Positions 56,966 through 64,000 of a DNA stretch of 64,000 nt are shown one piece after another. Position 1 is the stretch's first letter; each line of letters begins with the position of its first letter. A program made the translations under genes and the position numbers. The notes beneath the pieces are model-generated. The model saw nothing but the letters and a program-made list of their open reading frames with translations, did not search any database and was not told where the DNA came from. This DNA is from Streptomyces hawaiiensis. Its GTDB lineage: Bacteria; Actinomycetota; Actinomycetes; Streptomycetales; Streptomycetaceae. The DNA lies in NCBI RefSeq assembly GCF_004803895.1, contig NZ_CP021978.1, positions 6,200,001-6,264,000 on the forward strand, in the 5' to 3' direction.

Positions 56966-57298
56966 TTAAGCGTTGAAGGGGGACTTCGCTACCTCGCGCA
57001 GGCGGGTCAGAGCGGCAGCAACTTGTTGGCCGAGGTCGGTGAGCCGGTAGGTGATGCTGACCGGCCGGGTCGCTGTCACGTTCCTGGATACCAACCTGCG
57101 TTCCTCCAGGTCCGCAAGGCGGCTGGAGAGCACACGGTTGGAGATCCCGGTGACGGCTTCCTGGATTTCGCCGAATCGTCCCGAGCCGTCGGCGGTATGC
57201 AGTGCTAGCAGGATGTGCATCGTCCACCGGGCCGAGAGAGTCTGAAGAAGGTCGCTCTCGGCCCGGGTCAGCGGGGTGCTGCGGTTGCCGGCGGTCAT
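56966..57298 (-). CDS. HxlR-family regulator in island
   Basis: 110-aa winged-helix regulator: LSARWTMHILLALH, FGEIQEAVTGISNRVLSSRLADLEERRLVSR and VSITYRLTDLGQQVAAAL are HxlR features; the usual N-terminal Cys is absent. ATG 57298 has GGAAGGAG nearby. It lies between herA (29 bp) and the PIN gene (70 bp), all on the minus strand, so it probably regulates its own cluster. Confidence 0.86.
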   Translation of the reverse strand: MTAGNRSTPLTRAESDLLQTLSARWTMHILLALHTADGSGRFGEIQEAVTGISNRVLSSRLADLEERRLVSRNVTATRPVSITYRLTDLGQQVAAALTRLREVAKSPFNA

Positions 57299-57327
57299 GC
57301 CACTCCTTCCTCGGCGGTGGCACGAGC

Positions 57328-59541
57328 TTAGAAGGGGGGCTCCTCTTCAGTCTTTACGGTGTCAAAGAGCTTGGCGTCGTTCTTCGTGTCCGCTTGCGGC
57401 TCAGACTTCGGAGCGTGTTCCTTGAGCATGACCCACTTGCGGGTTTCGGTGCTGCCGGGCTCCGTCCGCGGTACGGACTCCCAGTTGCCGGGGTAGAGAC
57501 GATCCAATGCCTCCTTGACCAGGCCAAATCCCCAATCCTTCGCCGAGTCGGTGCGCTGTGCGTGAGCAGGCGCCTTCTCCGCGAGCAGGAAGCCGATCCG
57601 GCCCCACTTGATCCCTTCAGGGGTCTGGATCTTCCGCTGGAACTCGGGTTTGTCCCTGAGGTGAGCAATAGCGATGGCGGTGTCGTCGGCCGCCGGGGCG
57701 TCACCGTCGTCGGGGGTGGGTCCTTCGTTCTGGGGGTGGCTGGCGGCCAGGCTGGCCGAAGCGGCCCGTGCTTCGGAGCGGCGTTCCTCGACGGCGGTGC
57801 GGGCCTGGACGGCGAAGCTGGCGGGGGCAGGGAGCGCGTAATCGGGATCGGCCATGTTGTAGGAGTCCTCGAAGCTGAGGACGCGTACGGAGACAGGGTA
57901 CGGACGTGAGTGGCGGTCGGTGCCGGGCGCGCTGGACCAGTAGATACCGTTGCCGACGAGAGGCTCGTTGAGGAGGGTGGCTAGGAGGTCCTCGGAGAAG
58001 TGGGCGTTGGCTTTCTTCAGGGAGATCAGGTCGCCTTGGGACAACAGGTGGAAGACGAAGAAGTTGTCGCCCTGGCTGAGGAGCTCCTGCGGGAGGCTGC
58101 CCGGCTGCTGGGTGATCAGCAAGGCCCCGAGGTCGTACTTGCGGCCTTCCTTGACCCAGGAGACGAAGGGGCCGTCCTCGCTCTGGCTGGAGCCGCCAAG
58201 GACGGACTGAGCCTCTTCGATGACGGCGATGGTGGGGATGGACTTCGGCTCGGCCTCGGTGAACTGGTTCTGGTTGTGCTCGAAGATGTCGCCGAGGATC
58301 ACGCCGGCGAGCTGGAGTCCCTGAGAGCCGCGCATCTGGGAGATGTCGACGACGCACAGCTTGCCCTGCGACAGGCAATCCTTCAGAGCGCTGAGCAACT
58401 GGCTGTCGGGGTCGTGCAGAGCGTTGACAACACGGGTCATGTTTCCGATTGCCGCGTTGGTCTCCGCCTCCTGGCTCTCGCCGAGCTTGAGGATCTCTCG
58501 AACCTCGTCGCGGTCGGCGCCGTACTTGTCGCGGTGGATCAGGTCAACGAGGCGGCTCCACTTGGGGCCGCTGAGGGACTTGAGCTTGACGACGTTCTGC
58601 TGGTCCTGCTTCTCCGGCGGCAGCGCAATGCCCAGGACACGGGAAGCCTGCAGCTCCTTGATGTTCATCTTGACGCCGTTGACGACGAAGGACTGGTAGA
58701 AGGGGCTGGGACCCTTGCGGTTGGTGAAGACGACGAGCTTATCGCGCAGATGGGGAACGTCGCACAGGGCTGGGCGGCCCTTGAAGTCGGGCCAGAAGTA
58801 CTCGCCGTCCGGGTCGAAGATGATCGTGCCGACCGGCGCTTCGCCGTTACGCCGCGGGACCTTGGGCTGGTCCTCGTACAGGGCGGAGAAGAGCAGCTTG
58901 ACGAGGTTGGACTTGCCGAAGCCAGCGCGGGCGAAGACGAAGCTGCGGCGGGCGACGAGCTTGTCGATCTGGAAGGTCGGCATGATGGTGGGCTGCTGGA
59001 TCTGCATCCAAGAGGTGTCGCCGACGCGCTTGTCGTTGCCGGCGTAGACGAACTCGCCGAAGGCGAGGTAGCCAATGGGGACCGCTCCTCCGTCGGTGTC
59101 GTTGGCGTTGACGACCTCGGCGAGCAGGTCGTCGCCCAGCAGCGCGACCTGGGCACCGACGTGCGGGAGGCGGCGGTGGCTGGGGACGAAGATGTACTTG
59201 TCGCCTTCCTGGCGGAGCACGCCGAGGATGCGGATGTCGACTTTGTACTTCAGGTAGCGCTCACGCAGTTCGTCGGGGATAGGCCGCTGGTCGCGCACGG
59301 CGCGGGTGGCGTAGTCCTCGCCGATGGGAGAGACGAGGCGCCCCTGGGAAGAGATGGTGGTGATACGTCCGAGGATCGCCTCCTGCTCGTGTTCGAGCTG
59401 GACGAGGACGAATTGGCCGTGCATGGCCATAGTCTGAAAGTCGTCGTGGTGCGGCAGGACGAGGTCGGCGTGGAACTCCATGCCGCTTTCGGCGAAGCCG
59501 CGGAAGGTTCCGACGATCTTGTCGCGCTCGAACAGGCTCAT
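57328..59541 (-). CDS. HerA-family hexameric DNA translocase/ATPase
   Basis: 737 aa. N-terminal HAS-barrel region (about 1-110), then an FtsK/HerA ATPase: Walker A FARAGFGKSNLVKLL (204-217; Arg/Ala replace the usual Gly residues), FDPDGEYF, Walker B IPTIAVIEEAQSVLG (about 440), and LLITQQPGSLPQELLSQGDNFFVFHL, the sensor/arginine-finger region. The C-terminal 150 residues are acidic and unlike HerA. HerA works with NurA to resect DNA; the nurA gene is immediately upstream (42 bp) on the same strand. ATG 59541. Confidence 0.93.
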   Translation of the reverse strand: MSLFERDKIVGTFRGFAESGMEFHADLVLPHHDDFQTMAMHGQFVLVQLEHEQEAILGRITTISSQGRLVSPIGEDYATRAVRDQRPIPDELRERYLKYKVDIRILGVLRQEGDKYIFVPSHRRLPHVGAQVALLGDDLLAEVVNANDTDGGAVPIGYLAFGEFVYAGNDKRVGDTSWMQIQQPTIMPTFQIDKLVARRSFVFARAGFGKSNLVKLLFSALYEDQPKVPRRNGEAPVGTIIFDPDGEYFWPDFKGRPALCDVPHLRDKLVVFTNRKGPSPFYQSFVVNGVKMNIKELQASRVLGIALPPEKQDQQNVVKLKSLSGPKWSRLVDLIHRDKYGADRDEVREILKLGESQEAETNAAIGNMTRVVNALHDPDSQLLSALKDCLSQGKLCVVDISQMRGSQGLQLAGVILGDIFEHNQNQFTEAEPKSIPTIAVIEEAQSVLGGSSQSEDGPFVSWVKEGRKYDLGALLITQQPGSLPQELLSQGDNFFVFHLLSQGDLISLKKANAHFSEDLLATLLNEPLVGNGIYWSSAPGTDRHSRPYPVSVRVLSFEDSYNMADPDYALPAPASFAVQARTAVEERRSEARAASASLAASHPQNEGPTPDDGDAPAADDTAIAIAHLRDKPEFQRKIQTPEGIKWGRIGFLLAEKAPAHAQRTDSAKDWGFGLVKEALDRLYPGNWESVPRTEPGSTETRKWVMLKEHAPKSEPQADTKNDAKLFDTVKTEEEPPF

Positions 59542-59583
59542 GATGGTTCGTGACTCCGCAGGATTCAGAACGGGCAGGGTGCG

Positions 59584-60708
59584 TTACTCGTAGCGGCGGG
59601 CGGCCACATCGGAGGCCAGTCGCAGGGCGTCGATGACCGGGGCCTTGTCCTCGCCGACTTGGTCACGGACGGCGTCGACGAGCTGGTCTTCGATGATGTC
59701 CATGTCCAGGTCGGCGACGCGGGAGTAGCTGTCGGCCTGCTGGATGCAGTTCGGGTAGAACGGGATGGGGAAACCGGCCACCGCGTCAGCCTGCAGGTAG
59801 CCGAAGATCGCCTGGGCCTCCTTGTCCTGGCGGGACATGACGTCCACAGTCCAGATGGGGTCGCCAGAGTGCGGGCCGAAGCGCACGAAGTACATCGATC
59901 CAATGTTGAACTTCGGCTTCTCGCCCGTGGAGTCGTCCTCGATGTCCCGGGTGTATTCGTCCCAGAGGTACACCTCGTCCAGCATCGCGGCGGGGACCTT
60001 GGCGAAGCAGGGGGAGCCGTTGTTGAACACCCCCGAGAGCGACATCGCCAGCCGGTAGTACTCCAGGACCTGGGTGTTTTTTGCCAGTCCCACCAGCCAC
60101 ACCTTGCGCCGGTCCTGACGCCGGATGCGCTCTATGGCGTCATGCATCAACCCACCCATTTTTACGAACAGTTCGCCCTTGAAGATCTTGGCGCGGAGCA
60201 GGCCGTCGCGGACGATCAGCGTGTCGACCGCGTAGTCGCGGTGGCAGATGAGGTCGTACAGCGTGGCCCACTCGCACAGGTCGCGGAAGACCTGCACCCA
60301 GCTTGGGGACTTGCCGGACATCATCGGCGAGAGGTCCTGGAGGCGTTCGACGCCCAGGCCGTGCATCATCCGGCCCAGCGCGGTGCGAGGGCTGCCGTCC
60401 TCGTGGAACTGGTGGCGGCCCAGGGCGTCGATGTCGGAGATCGGGGAGACCACCTCCATGCACAGCTCTTTGCCGCTGGAGTCCACGACGCGAACGACCT
60501 GGAGGTAGAAGGGGTTGAAGGCGACCTTGTTGTTGCCGCCGTCGGATGCCATCAGCGCGACCGATGTCGCCGCCCGCGGCTTGATCACCCTGACCTCGGA
60601 GCGGATGGCGTGGGTCTGCTCGACCAGCTTGTCCAGCTCCGCGCGGCCGGCTTCGACCTGTTCGCCGATCAGTTGCTTGAGCTGCTTGATCTGGTCCGCG
60701 TCGAACAT
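59584..60708 (-). CDS. NurA-domain nuclease
   Basis: 374 aa with the NurA family arrangement: ASDGGNNKVAF (Asp56), LIVRDGLLRAKIF (Asp168), WLVGLAKNTQVLEYY, SMYFVRFGP and GFPIPFYPNCIQQADSYSRVADLD. NurA is a DNA exonuclease/endonuclease that the HerA hexamer threads DNA into. Start ATG 60708 has GGGGAG upstream. Operon with herA. Promoter region holds a TGAGTG-GTT-CACTCA palindrome 38 bp upstream, a possible operator. Confidence 0.92.
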   Translation of the reverse strand: MFDADQIKQLKQLIGEQVEAGRAELDKLVEQTHAIRSEVRVIKPRAATSVALMASDGGNNKVAFNPFYLQVVRVVDSSGKELCMEVVSPISDIDALGRHQFHEDGSPRTALGRMMHGLGVERLQDLSPMMSGKSPSWVQVFRDLCEWATLYDLICHRDYAVDTLIVRDGLLRAKIFKGELFVKMGGLMHDAIERIRRQDRRKVWLVGLAKNTQVLEYYRLAMSLSGVFNNGSPCFAKVPAAMLDEVYLWDEYTRDIEDDSTGEKPKFNIGSMYFVRFGPHSGDPIWTVDVMSRQDKEAQAIFGYLQADAVAGFPIPFYPNCIQQADSYSRVADLDMDIIEDQLVDAVRDQVGEDKAPVIDALRLASDVAARRYE

Positions 60709-60745
60709 GCGCTTCTCCCCAACACCACGCTCTGACTGTCACAGG

Positions 60746-60760
60746 TGAGTGGTTCACTCA
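60746..60760. promoter_or_regulatory. Palindrome upstream of nurA
   Basis: TGAGTG-GTT-CACTCA, perfect 6-bp arms with a 3-bp spacer, 38 bp before the nurA start. Candidate repressor site for the nurA-herA transcript. Confidence 0.5.
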
Positions 60761-60816
60761 TCTGGCCCACACAGCATGCCACGGGGCACTGACAATCAGT
60801 TATGAAGTTGTGGGAA

Positions 60817-60829
60817 GTAACCGGGTTAC
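60817..60829. promoter_or_regulatory. GTAACC-G-GGTTAC palindrome
   Basis: 13-bp perfect palindrome just downstream of the methyltransferase stop and 109 bp upstream of nurA. Its GTAA/TTAC ends match the operator at 61968, so the XRE regulator may also act here; that is inference. Confidence 0.4.
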
Positions 60830-60833
60830 CTGT

Positions 60834-61964
60834 TCAGCGGGGCAGTCCGACCAGTTCGGCGATCAGGTCGATCTCGTCGACGGCGGAGCCGGCCTTGCCG
60901 AACTGCTCGGCCTGCCGCGTGCGCTTCGGCGGAACGCCGGCCTGGCGGACTTCCCTGACGACCCATCCGGCCTTCGCCTCCTTCACGGAGGCCACCAGCA
61001 TGGCCTCCGGGTCGGTGCGGGCCGAGGGAAGGGCTCCGAAGCGGATCGCGAGCCGGGCGCCCTGGTTGCAGCGGCGGGCGGCGGCGGCCCATACCTCGGC
61101 AAGCGCCTGGATGAAGGACTCCTGGTTTGGCTGGCGGGCGATCTGCCCGTGGGTGCCGTAGGGGACCTCTGCAGGGCCGCCGAGAAACCAGGAACGCAGC
61201 CACTGGTCGGCCACGTAGGTGCGCATGCCGTAGTACGGAGGCGAGGTGACGACCAGATCGAACTTCTGTCGTAGGCCGTTGAGGGTCGCGACGGAGTCAC
61301 CCAGGTGGACCTTTCCGCCGTGGGCGAGCGGGGCCGCGTCCAGCAGTCGTGCGGCCCGCCGCTCGATGACCTCCAGGGTCGGGACGCGTACCGGCTTCAT
61401 GCCGCGTGTGGACCAGTACTTCACCGCGTAAGCGGGCTTGGAGGCGTAGGTGCGCGGCATCTGGTTCGACAGGTACGAGGGGAGGTTCTTGTTGCGGGGG
61501 CCGTGCAGGATGCCCAGCAGGACCGCCCGCAGCATGGCCGACGTAGGCGTGGTCATCTCCAGCAGTACCTCGCGCAGTGTCACCAACTCGCGCAGCGTCT
61601 CCCGCTCGAAGCACCACTGCCAGAAATCGCCCTCGGGTACTTCGCCCCGAGAGTCGCCGTCGAGGATCTGCTGGGCGAGGCGGACCACCGCGCCAGGTGT
61701 GACCTGGATGAGCTTCGCCTGGGCGATGGCGGCGGCCACCGGATTGATGTCGATGCCCACCGACGGCAGTCCTGCCAGGCGCGCGGCATACAGCGTGGTG
61801 CCACGTCCGCAGAACGGGTCCAGCACTCTGGTGGCCTCGGGGTGGGCGGCGAGCTGCTGGAGCGGGAAGTCCAGCGGAAACATTGTGTAGTACGGGCAGA
61901 CGGCGTTCAGCCGCAGCGCGTCCTCAGGCCAACTGGGGGAAGGGGCCGCCGCGTTCACCGTCAT
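60834..61964 (-). CDS. DNA methyltransferase (N4-cytosine/N6-adenine amino type)
   Basis: 376 aa. SAM motif DPFCGRGTT (49-57) precedes the catalytic TSPPYYGMRTY (240-250); NINPVAAAIAQAKL-type text follows motif I (GIDINPVAAAIAQ). The order motif I then catalytic motif, with about 180 residues between, resembles the alpha-like amino-methyltransferases; the intervening region would hold target recognition. It can modify DNA alone, giving self-protection for the NurA-HerA nuclease downstream. ATG 61964 overlaps an operator-like palindrome, suggesting a leaderless transcript. No second restriction endonuclease is seen beside it. Confidence 0.9.
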   Translation of the reverse strand: MTVNAAAPSPSWPEDALRLNAVCPYYTMFPLDFPLQQLAAHPEATRVLDPFCGRGTTLYAARLAGLPSVGIDINPVAAAIAQAKLIQVTPGAVVRLAQQILDGDSRGEVPEGDFWQWCFERETLRELVTLREVLLEMTTPTSAMLRAVLLGILHGPRNKNLPSYLSNQMPRTYASKPAYAVKYWSTRGMKPVRVPTLEVIERRAARLLDAAPLAHGGKVHLGDSVATLNGLRQKFDLVVTSPPYYGMRTYVADQWLRSWFLGGPAEVPYGTHGQIARQPNQESFIQALAEVWAAAARRCNQGARLAIRFGALPSARTDPEAMLVASVKEAKAGWVVREVRQAGVPPKRTRQAEQFGKAGSAVDEIDLIAELVGLPR

Positions 61965-61967
61965 GGG

Positions 61968-61989
61968 GTAATGATACAGGTATAGTTAC
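61968..61989. promoter_or_regulatory. Divergent leaderless promoters with shared palindromic operator
   Basis: 22-bp palindrome of the form GTAA-n2-ATAC-n2-GTAT-n2-TTAC filling the 29-bp gap between divergent start codons (61964 and 61994). On the plus strand TATAGT lies 7 bases before the XRE ATG; on the minus strand TATCAT lies 6 bases before the methyltransferase ATG, so both mRNAs would start at or next to their start codons. Binding by the XRE protein would affect both genes. Confidence 0.7.
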
Positions 61990-61993
61990 ACCC

Positions 61994-62296
61994 ATGTCAC
62001 GGAGGAGGCTTGATCCCGACGCACGGCGGCGCGGGCAGATGCTGGCCTCCCGCCTGACGCAGGCCCGGCGGAACTCCGGGCGCTCGGCCGAGGCCGTCGC
62101 CCGCAGTGCGGGGATCTCCGTCGAGACCGTGCGGAGTATCGAAAAGGGACGTACGTCCACACCAGAGTTCTTCACCGTCGCCGCTCTGGCCACCGAGCTG
62201 GGAATTTCGCTCGACACGCTGTACGCGTCCGTCCGCCTGCCTCCCCGAAGCGATCTTCACGCTGCCGACAACCCTAGCGTCGACACCTCGGACTGA
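61994..62296 (+). CDS. XRE-family regulator, controller-protein-like
   Basis: 100-aa helix-turn-helix protein: LASRLTQARRNSGRSAEAVARSAGISVETVRSIEKGRTSTPEFF contains a HTH_3 domain, with FTVAALATELGISLDTLY following. Divergent from the methyltransferase with a shared palindrome in between, as in controller proteins of type II restriction-modification systems. The C-terminal tail is short and polar. Role as controller is inference from position. Confidence 0.88.
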   Translation: MSRRRLDPDARRRGQMLASRLTQARRNSGRSAEAVARSAGISVETVRSIEKGRTSTPEFFTVAALATELGISLDTLYASVRLPPRSDLHAADNPSVDTSD

Positions 62297-62790
62297 ACCC
62301 GCCTTGCGACTTGCGAACTCCGCTCCACAGGGGGGTGTTGTCAGTCCCGCACGGTATGTTGCTGCCGGGCCCGGACCTGCTGATGCCGCAGAAACGCGGG
62401 AATCGGGGCGGGATGCACAGTTGACGTAAGCACGAGCCCTCCTGGCGGCAGCACGCTGGCGGCTTCTGTCCACAGGCTCGACCCATTTAGATCTTCGGCA
62501 TGATCCTTCCCGGAACCTCCAGTCCGGCTGAGGCCAGGCGCCTCCATCGGCTCACCCCTCCTGTAGCCGTGCGCCGAGTAGCGTCCCTTACGCGCCTTAC
62601 GCCAGATCAGTCGCTCGACCTGCTAGGACACTTGACAGCCCTAGATAATCGTGGAGCCAGCACGGAGCGTCAGCAACAGGCGATCCCGGGACACCGGGTG
62701 ACGTCGCGTTGCCTGCCGGCGGACTCCCTCGCCCGCACGGGGTCGTGCCTGTACGTCCGCGTTCCGCCGGGAAACGGCAGGAGAGGGTGC
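62297..62790. other. Gene-free stretch
   Basis: 494 bp between the convergent XRE and HEPN-like genes. No supported gene. I see no strong hairpin or repeat; the frames that are open do not have Streptomyces codon bias or recognisable motifs. Confidence 0.5.
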
Positions 62791-63414
62791 TCAGGTCCGG
62801 CGTGGCAGTCTCGCCTGCGGCCAATCCGCTTCGAGAAGCAGGTCGAGCTTCTCGGCGTACGCGAAGAGCAGCCTCGCATCCTCCTCGAGGTCCTCAAGGG
62901 TGCAGACTATGTTGGCGCCATCCTGCTTCCTGAAGAAGCGGGAGCGCATGACGCCCACGCCGTCCCAGTTCCACCAGGAAGCGTGAACGGCATCGTCACG
63001 GCGGCGCTTGAGCTCGTTGACCTCGCCCCACTCAAGGATCTCGGCGAGTGCGGTGGCCTGTGGAATGCTCCTGCGGGATTGCGCCACCAGCAGTTTGTGA
63101 AGGTCGGACCATGTTTTGTCGACGAGCGAGAAGCCGCCCTGCTCGTCTCTCAGTAGCAGTATGAGCCGCTTCATGGCCGCCTCGACATGGCCGCCGGCGA
63201 CCACGATGGCGCCGATCAGCCCGTAGAGGCGTTCACGGTAAGCGAGGTCGGCTTCGTCCGGGCCTCCGTGGCGCCCGACCCTGAAGGTGGAGATGTCCAC
63301 GCTCGACCGGGCTCTGGGGGTGGTGATGTCCAGGTCGAAAGACGGTCCACCGTCCAGCTGTGTGCTCATCCGGTAATGGAAGGAGTGCCCGGGCGGGGGC
63401 CATTCATCTGACAT
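62791..63414 (-). CDS. Hypothetical protein with HEPN-like motif
   Basis: 207 aa from ATG 63414; the same frame is open to a GTG at 63639 that overlaps the stop of the upstream wHTH gene (GTGA), so a longer, translationally coupled 282-aa form is possible. The first 55 residues are low-complexity; then a helical domain (about 58-205) with GLIGAIVVAGGHVEAAMKRLILLL and RRRDDAVHASWW, giving Arg139-x4-His144 of HEPN type. Function unknown; HEPN proteins are often RNases or structural partners in defence modules. Confidence 0.65.
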   Translation of the reverse strand: MSDEWPPPGHSFHYRMSTQLDGGPSFDLDITTPRARSSVDISTFRVGRHGGPDEADLAYRERLYGLIGAIVVAGGHVEAAMKRLILLLRDEQGGFSLVDKTWSDLHKLLVAQSRRSIPQATALAEILEWGEVNELKRRRDDAVHASWWNWDGVGVMRSRFFRKQDGANIVCTLEDLEEDARLLFAYAEKLDLLLEADWPQARLPRRT

Positions 63415-63635
63415 ACCTGGATCCTGTCGGCTCAGGCTCCCCGGAGCCACCGCTTTCTGCTCCGCCGCAAGGGCCGGCGCGCGTGTCGGCTCCGAAGGGC
63501 CGGACCCGACAGTGGTCTCTGAACCTGATTGAGGGAATGCCGACTTGGAGGCTGGGGCGAGGTGCGTCGGGCACCAGGGCTCCGTGATGCTTCGGACGTC
63601 CCGTAGGGCAGCCTCGGCGCACAGGACCTGGACGC

Positions 63636-64000
63636 TCACCGTTGCCCCGGTGAAAGCTTCCAGTGCAGGTCACCCGAGTCAGGGCAGATCTGCCACGTCT
63701 TCAGAACACCGTTGTCCGCGAGGTCGTGCAGAGCCCGGGATAGGCGGTGATCGGGCATGCCGCAGTCGTGCACGACCCGGTCGTATTCACGCAGTCCCAC
63801 TCCCAAGTCCGGATCGCTGTACGCCGCGAGATACACGCCCAGTAGCTGCAGCCTGGGCTCTGTCCCGCGCGTCCGCGCGAGGCTCCCACGCCGCAGTGCC
63901 CAGTCGGCAGCGCGCCTTCGATCGGGACGGGCGGGGGCCTGGGTCAGTAGCGTGGCATCGCGAAGCTGCAGTGCTACCCCCTCTGTTCCGGGGCCGGCAA
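63636..64000 (-). CDS. Winged-helix protein, C-terminal part (runs off the window)
   Basis: Minus-strand frame open from the window edge (64000) to the stop at 63636, so the N-terminus lies outside. Visible: QLRDATLLTQAPARPDRRRAA, LQLLGVYLAAYSDPDLGVGL, YDRVVHDCGMPDHRLSRALHDLADNGVLKTW and ICPDSGDLHWKLSP, a winged-helix pattern. Start codon not in the window. The downstream HEPN-like gene may be coupled to its stop. Confidence 0.55.
   Translation of the reverse strand, partial: AGPGTEGVALQLRDATLLTQAPARPDRRRAADWALRRGSLARTRGTEPRLQLLGVYLAAYSDPDLGVGLREYDRVVHDCGMPDHRLSRALHDLADNGVLKTWQICPDSGDLHWKLSPGQR

Larger units (their letters stand above)
49091..64000. mobile_element. Genomic (defence) island integrated in comM, left part
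   Basis: Begins exactly where comM homology stops (about 49091) and continues past the window edge. Supporting signs: a truncated core gene, much lower GC in 49,100-52,700 than in the core, gene content of modification and nuclease functions, no core Streptomyces genes, and repeats inside. No integrase, transposase or obvious attachment core is visible, so mechanism and right end are unknown. comM is a known target for resistance-island transposons in Acinetobacter; this is an analogy only. Confidence 0.72.

Noticed and set aside
49091-64000. A complete type I restriction-modification system
   Set aside because: Only an HsdM-type domain was found; no HsdS target-recognition repeat or HsdR helicase-nuclease is present in the window.
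49091-64000. Prophage
   Set aside because: No capsid, portal, terminase, tail or lysis genes and no integrase were seen; content is regulatory, modification and nuclease genes.

Overview
The window is a high-GC actinobacterial chromosome segment that I read as Streptomyces. Positions 1 to about 49,090 follow the gene order I remember from the Streptomyces core around smc, ftsY, ffh and rpsP (roughly SCO5565 to SCO5603 of S. coelicolor): fakA-like kinase, recG, rsmD, coaD, a DivIVA-like coiled-coil gene, DUF177, rpmF, rnc, mutM, acylphosphatase, smc, glcP, ftsY, a prim-pol-like gene, nsdA, amtB-glnK-glnD, ffh, rpsP-khpA-rimM-trmD-rplS, four clustered signal peptidases, a Nudix gene, DUF2469, yraN and comM. 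GTG starts, strong third-position GC and nsdA support the assignment.

Core-region oddities: an HSP90-family gene overlapped by a large TPR-protein gene lies between the fakA-like gene and recG. RecG carries a 338-residue intein inside its Walker A motif, with the Ala1 and Trp/Cys/Thr signature of a class 3 intein plus a LAGLIDADG endonuclease. A dispersed Streptomyces-type repeat follows recG, and a second copy sits in frame inside the smc hinge. A lower-GC scar with a small secreted protein and repeats lies between mutM and the CAP-domain gene. A short archaeal-type prolyl-tRNA synthetase sits between ffh and rpsP.

The core ends abruptly in comM. Its first ~235 codons are intact, then the reading frame runs into unrelated sequence just before the expected ATPase domain. 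From about 49,090 to the window edge lies an accessory island with lower GC and defence-type content. It holds a solitary type I-like adenine methylase fused to a HEPN-like C-terminal region, a conserved hypothetical flanked by imperfect inverted repeats, a HEPN plus zinc-ribbon protein, a PIN nuclease and an HxlR regulator. These are followed by a HerA ATPase, a NurA nuclease and a separate DNA methyltransferase, with a divergent XRE regulator. The island ends in the window with another HEPN-like protein and a winged-helix protein that runs off the edge. No integrase is visible, so the right end should lie beyond 64,000.

The strongest candidate for an undescribed system is the minus-strand set methyltransferase-NurA-HerA (60,834-61,964, 59,584-60,708 and 57,328-59,541) with its divergent XRE gene. 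The two divergent genes share a 29-bp intergenic region that is almost entirely one palindrome, with -10-like boxes placed for leaderless transcripts. This is the arrangement expected if modification must be established before the nuclease/translocase, as in controller-protein restriction-modification systems. That functional reading is inference.
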